Below are positions 61,726 to 64,000 of a stretch of DNA of 64,000 nt, in pieces. This DNA comes from Fennellomyces sp. T-0311 (lineage: Eukaryota; Mucoromycota; Mucoromycetes; Mucorales; Lichtheimiaceae): positions 248,001 through 312,000 of the forward strand of contig JALLLT010000010.1 in NCBI GenBank assembly GCA_025266875.1. Direction: 5' to 3'. The position numbers and the translations under genes are program-made. The number at the start of each line of letters is the position of its first letter. The stretch's first letter is position 1. A model generated the notes under the pieces. The model was not told the origin of the DNA. It saw only the letters and a list, made by a program, of their open reading frames with translations, and searched no databases.

Positions 61726-64000
61726 TAAACCTGTTACTACTACTTGTGTAATAACATGGCTACGTACTTTCAAGGACTATTCGTTAGTACGTACATAACA
61801 AAGTTTTTCAATTAGGCTCCACTGGAAAGAATGTGAAGACAGGAAGAGATGTAATGGCTAAAATCAAATGTGCTACTGTTAATAACAGATTCAGCAAGCT
61901 AAATATTTTGCGGATTATTGTAAGTGGCATGCTTACAGAAAAGCCGTGAACATTATCATTTGAATGTGCTGTAATGTGATATAGCGATATCCAGTATCCA
62001 CTTTTACTATTATTAAGTTAAAAATTCGCTCGCCTGCGATGTAGTTATTTGAATTCGCTTAATACGCAAGTACGCTACGAACTTCCAAATTACAACTCAT
62101 CAATCATTGCTGGCTCCGCGTTGCTGGGCAACTACGGTATGCTATGCGTTTGAATTGCTACTTTGACCGTTAAAGAAAAGTCATCGACGTACGCAGTTCT
62201 ACTTTAATATGCTATAGGCGATGATGGTAAGAGTACTGTAGACTGGAGGAGGGAGGGTATCCGGTATTTTTCGTTGTCCTGTGAAAGGTTCAGTTCCGTC
62301 AAGTCAACAACCACCGAGCTTTTCAGGCAGTGACGATAGCAGGTTCCGTGTCCTTCATTAAATACGGTAACTATATCCGAATTCTTTGAATACCAGATGT
62401 TTATTAGTTGCCATGGCGTGTTGTCCTGTAAATGTGCTATACCAATATTAGATACTAGGGGAGTTCAGTGGACCTCTGTAAGACCATAAACATAAAAACA
62501 GTTGGGTTTGATATTTAATTATTGTTTGTTCAAAAGACTCATCTAAGAACCTTTTGGAGTGATTATGTTGGCGTGTATTACATTGCTTTCGTGATTCGGA
62601 TGGAAGCGCTCGTTTGTTGACAGAAAAGATACATCTCGTTTATTTTTTAGTGGGATCTGGATCGGCGAGCTTAAAAGTAATTTAGCCGAAAGTAAGTTTT
62701 CTGGTGAGTACCCGTGAGAGCAATAGATCATTGACAATACACATGTCAATCAACCTATCAAATCTACCGGGCAATAAATTTAAACTCGCCAGCTTCCCGG
62801 TTTCCCGCCATTTGCTCATGACGACGCCATTTCTTCCCAAGGATGGGTGAAAAAAATCACCATATTTTTTTTCTACCGACGGAGTGTTGATCGTAGTATT
62901 ATGTAATGTTGAACCCCTTCGCGACTTGTTCCATTCACTCCGTCGTCGTGCGACATTTTTTTTTCTGATAATCAAGCTTTTCGTCGGAACGTTATCTCTC
63001 ATTAAATTGAAAACCAGGATGCTGCATGAATATGATGAATGCCAGCGGTGACGAAAACCATCTTATTTCTGTTGACGGTAGGTGGACTTTTACGGTTGTG
63101 ATTGCTCTTTGTTGAAACACTTGGCGACGACCACTGGGTGGATCGGATCGCCTTTCGGAATTTATTAGTTTGTTTGTTGCGCAAACCTACGTTTTTGTAT
63201 GAGAAAGGTCACAGGAACCATGTGAAACGCTATGGTCTGCCATGACTTGTAATGATTTGAGTGTATCTCATGTTGTTTCATTGATGCAATATGCTCAGAC
63301 AAAGGACTGTGTTTTGAGATGTTTCAGCCTCCGTATCGATTCGCCGCTATAATCATTGGCCACGTTCATTCTTTCGTTGGTGTAGTTTATCTCACACCTG
63401 GAAAATTTGTTTGTCGCCGATAAGTGTACATGTCATCAAGACATCCATAGAAAGTTTTTATGCCCTGGATGGTGTAGTGCTATTCAGAGGTTCAAGAGTA
63501 TTGGTTGGCAAGCGGATAAACCTTCTTTTCCAGAAAAATGCGATCGACCCACGCGGCAAAGGCGGGTGGTGGTACGATGTGCTTCACACGGTCCTGTTGC
63601 GGCCTAATCAGTTGGACTCAGTTTGTTGAAACCAGGCTATTCAGCGCTCGATAGATAAGCGAAGTAGTTTATTCCTCCGGGTTATGGGAAGAAAGAGAGC
63701 AGTGGCTACAGTGCAAAGGTGAGATAGTCAGGCGTTTCTTCTGGCTTATTGCCAAACCCATCGACGCAGCTGCTGCGTAGTAACAACCCTTGCCAGTTGA
63801 ACATTCATGCCTGGTCAACGGGTTAGATAAAAACGCCGCTGGCCAACCATGCCGGGCGGGCCAATGAATGGACTAGTAGAAAGGTTATCTTTGTTCCAAC
63901 GCAACGGGATTGGTTCAGGGATCGGGAGGAGCGTGACTTTAAAAAATCTTATCATTCTTATCAAAGCGATATCAACCGAACCTGTTATTTTTTTTTCTTT
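61726..64000. other. Unassigned terminal region with several short ORFs
   Basis: Minus-strand ORFs at 62543-62749, 62682-63002 (107 codons, basic N-terminus, then KLASLNLLPGRFDRLI) and 63002-63184, plus a plus-strand ORF at 63411-63629 (YALDGVVLFRGSRVLVGKRI), have protein-like composition in places but no recognised family. No exon model could be joined with confidence. A gene may continue beyond the right edge. Confidence 0.4.

Overview
This window is eukaryotic, from a filamentous fungus and most likely an early-diverging one (Mucoromycota, Mucorales-like). Most genes are split by many short GT-AG introns, usually 40-80 nt. The set includes fungal markers (translation elongation factor 3, chitin synthase, an ARG8-type acetylornithine aminotransferase, a CreA/Mig1 repressor) together with genes that Dikarya often lack, such as an ABCD4-like cobalamin exporter and a BLOC-1 subunit 2. 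No rRNA, tRNA, CRISPR array or intact transposon was found. I worked out exon joins by hand from reading frame, splice sites and family resemblance. Where I give a protein length, the exons sum to a multiple of three.

Layout. 0-7 kb: 3' part of a chitin synthase, an O-methyltransferase, a DUF1838 gene and a decayed second copy of the O-methyltransferase. 7-14 kb: mitochondrial leucyl-tRNA synthetase, a Dsc2-like rhomboid pseudoprotease, and a Baeyer-Villiger-type monooxygenase. 15-24 kb: F-box/LRR protein, ARG8, BLOC-1 subunit 2 divergent from the PC4/Sub1 coactivator, and the ABCD4-like transporter. 24-37 kb: GID7/WDR26, an R3HCC1L-like protein, a PHO89-type phosphate transporter, a SET/MYND protein and intronless EF-3. 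38-44 kb: two NmrA-like proteins and a zinc alcohol dehydrogenase, with an alcohol dehydrogenase relic between the NmrA-like genes. 46-53 kb: CLASP, exosome subunit RRP43 and CreA. 55-64 kb is gene-poor: two more alcohol dehydrogenase relics, one ten-exon gene for an unfamiliar modular zinc-finger protein, one decayed gene and unassigned ORFs.

Working together: most genes are housekeeping and not linked in one pathway. Local themes are protein degradation (Dsc2-like, F-box, GID7), translation and RNA (LARS2, EF-3, RRP43, Sub1), and repeated duplication and decay of redox and methylation enzymes (O-methyltransferase x2, NmrA-like x2, alcohol dehydrogenase x1 plus three relics). The most unusual object is the gene at 57649-59426. 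It carries four copies of a two-part module, a strictly spaced Cx4Cx12Hx4H finger with a TPSG motif followed by an SCRxxL/GExISV segment, and each part is encoded by its own exon.
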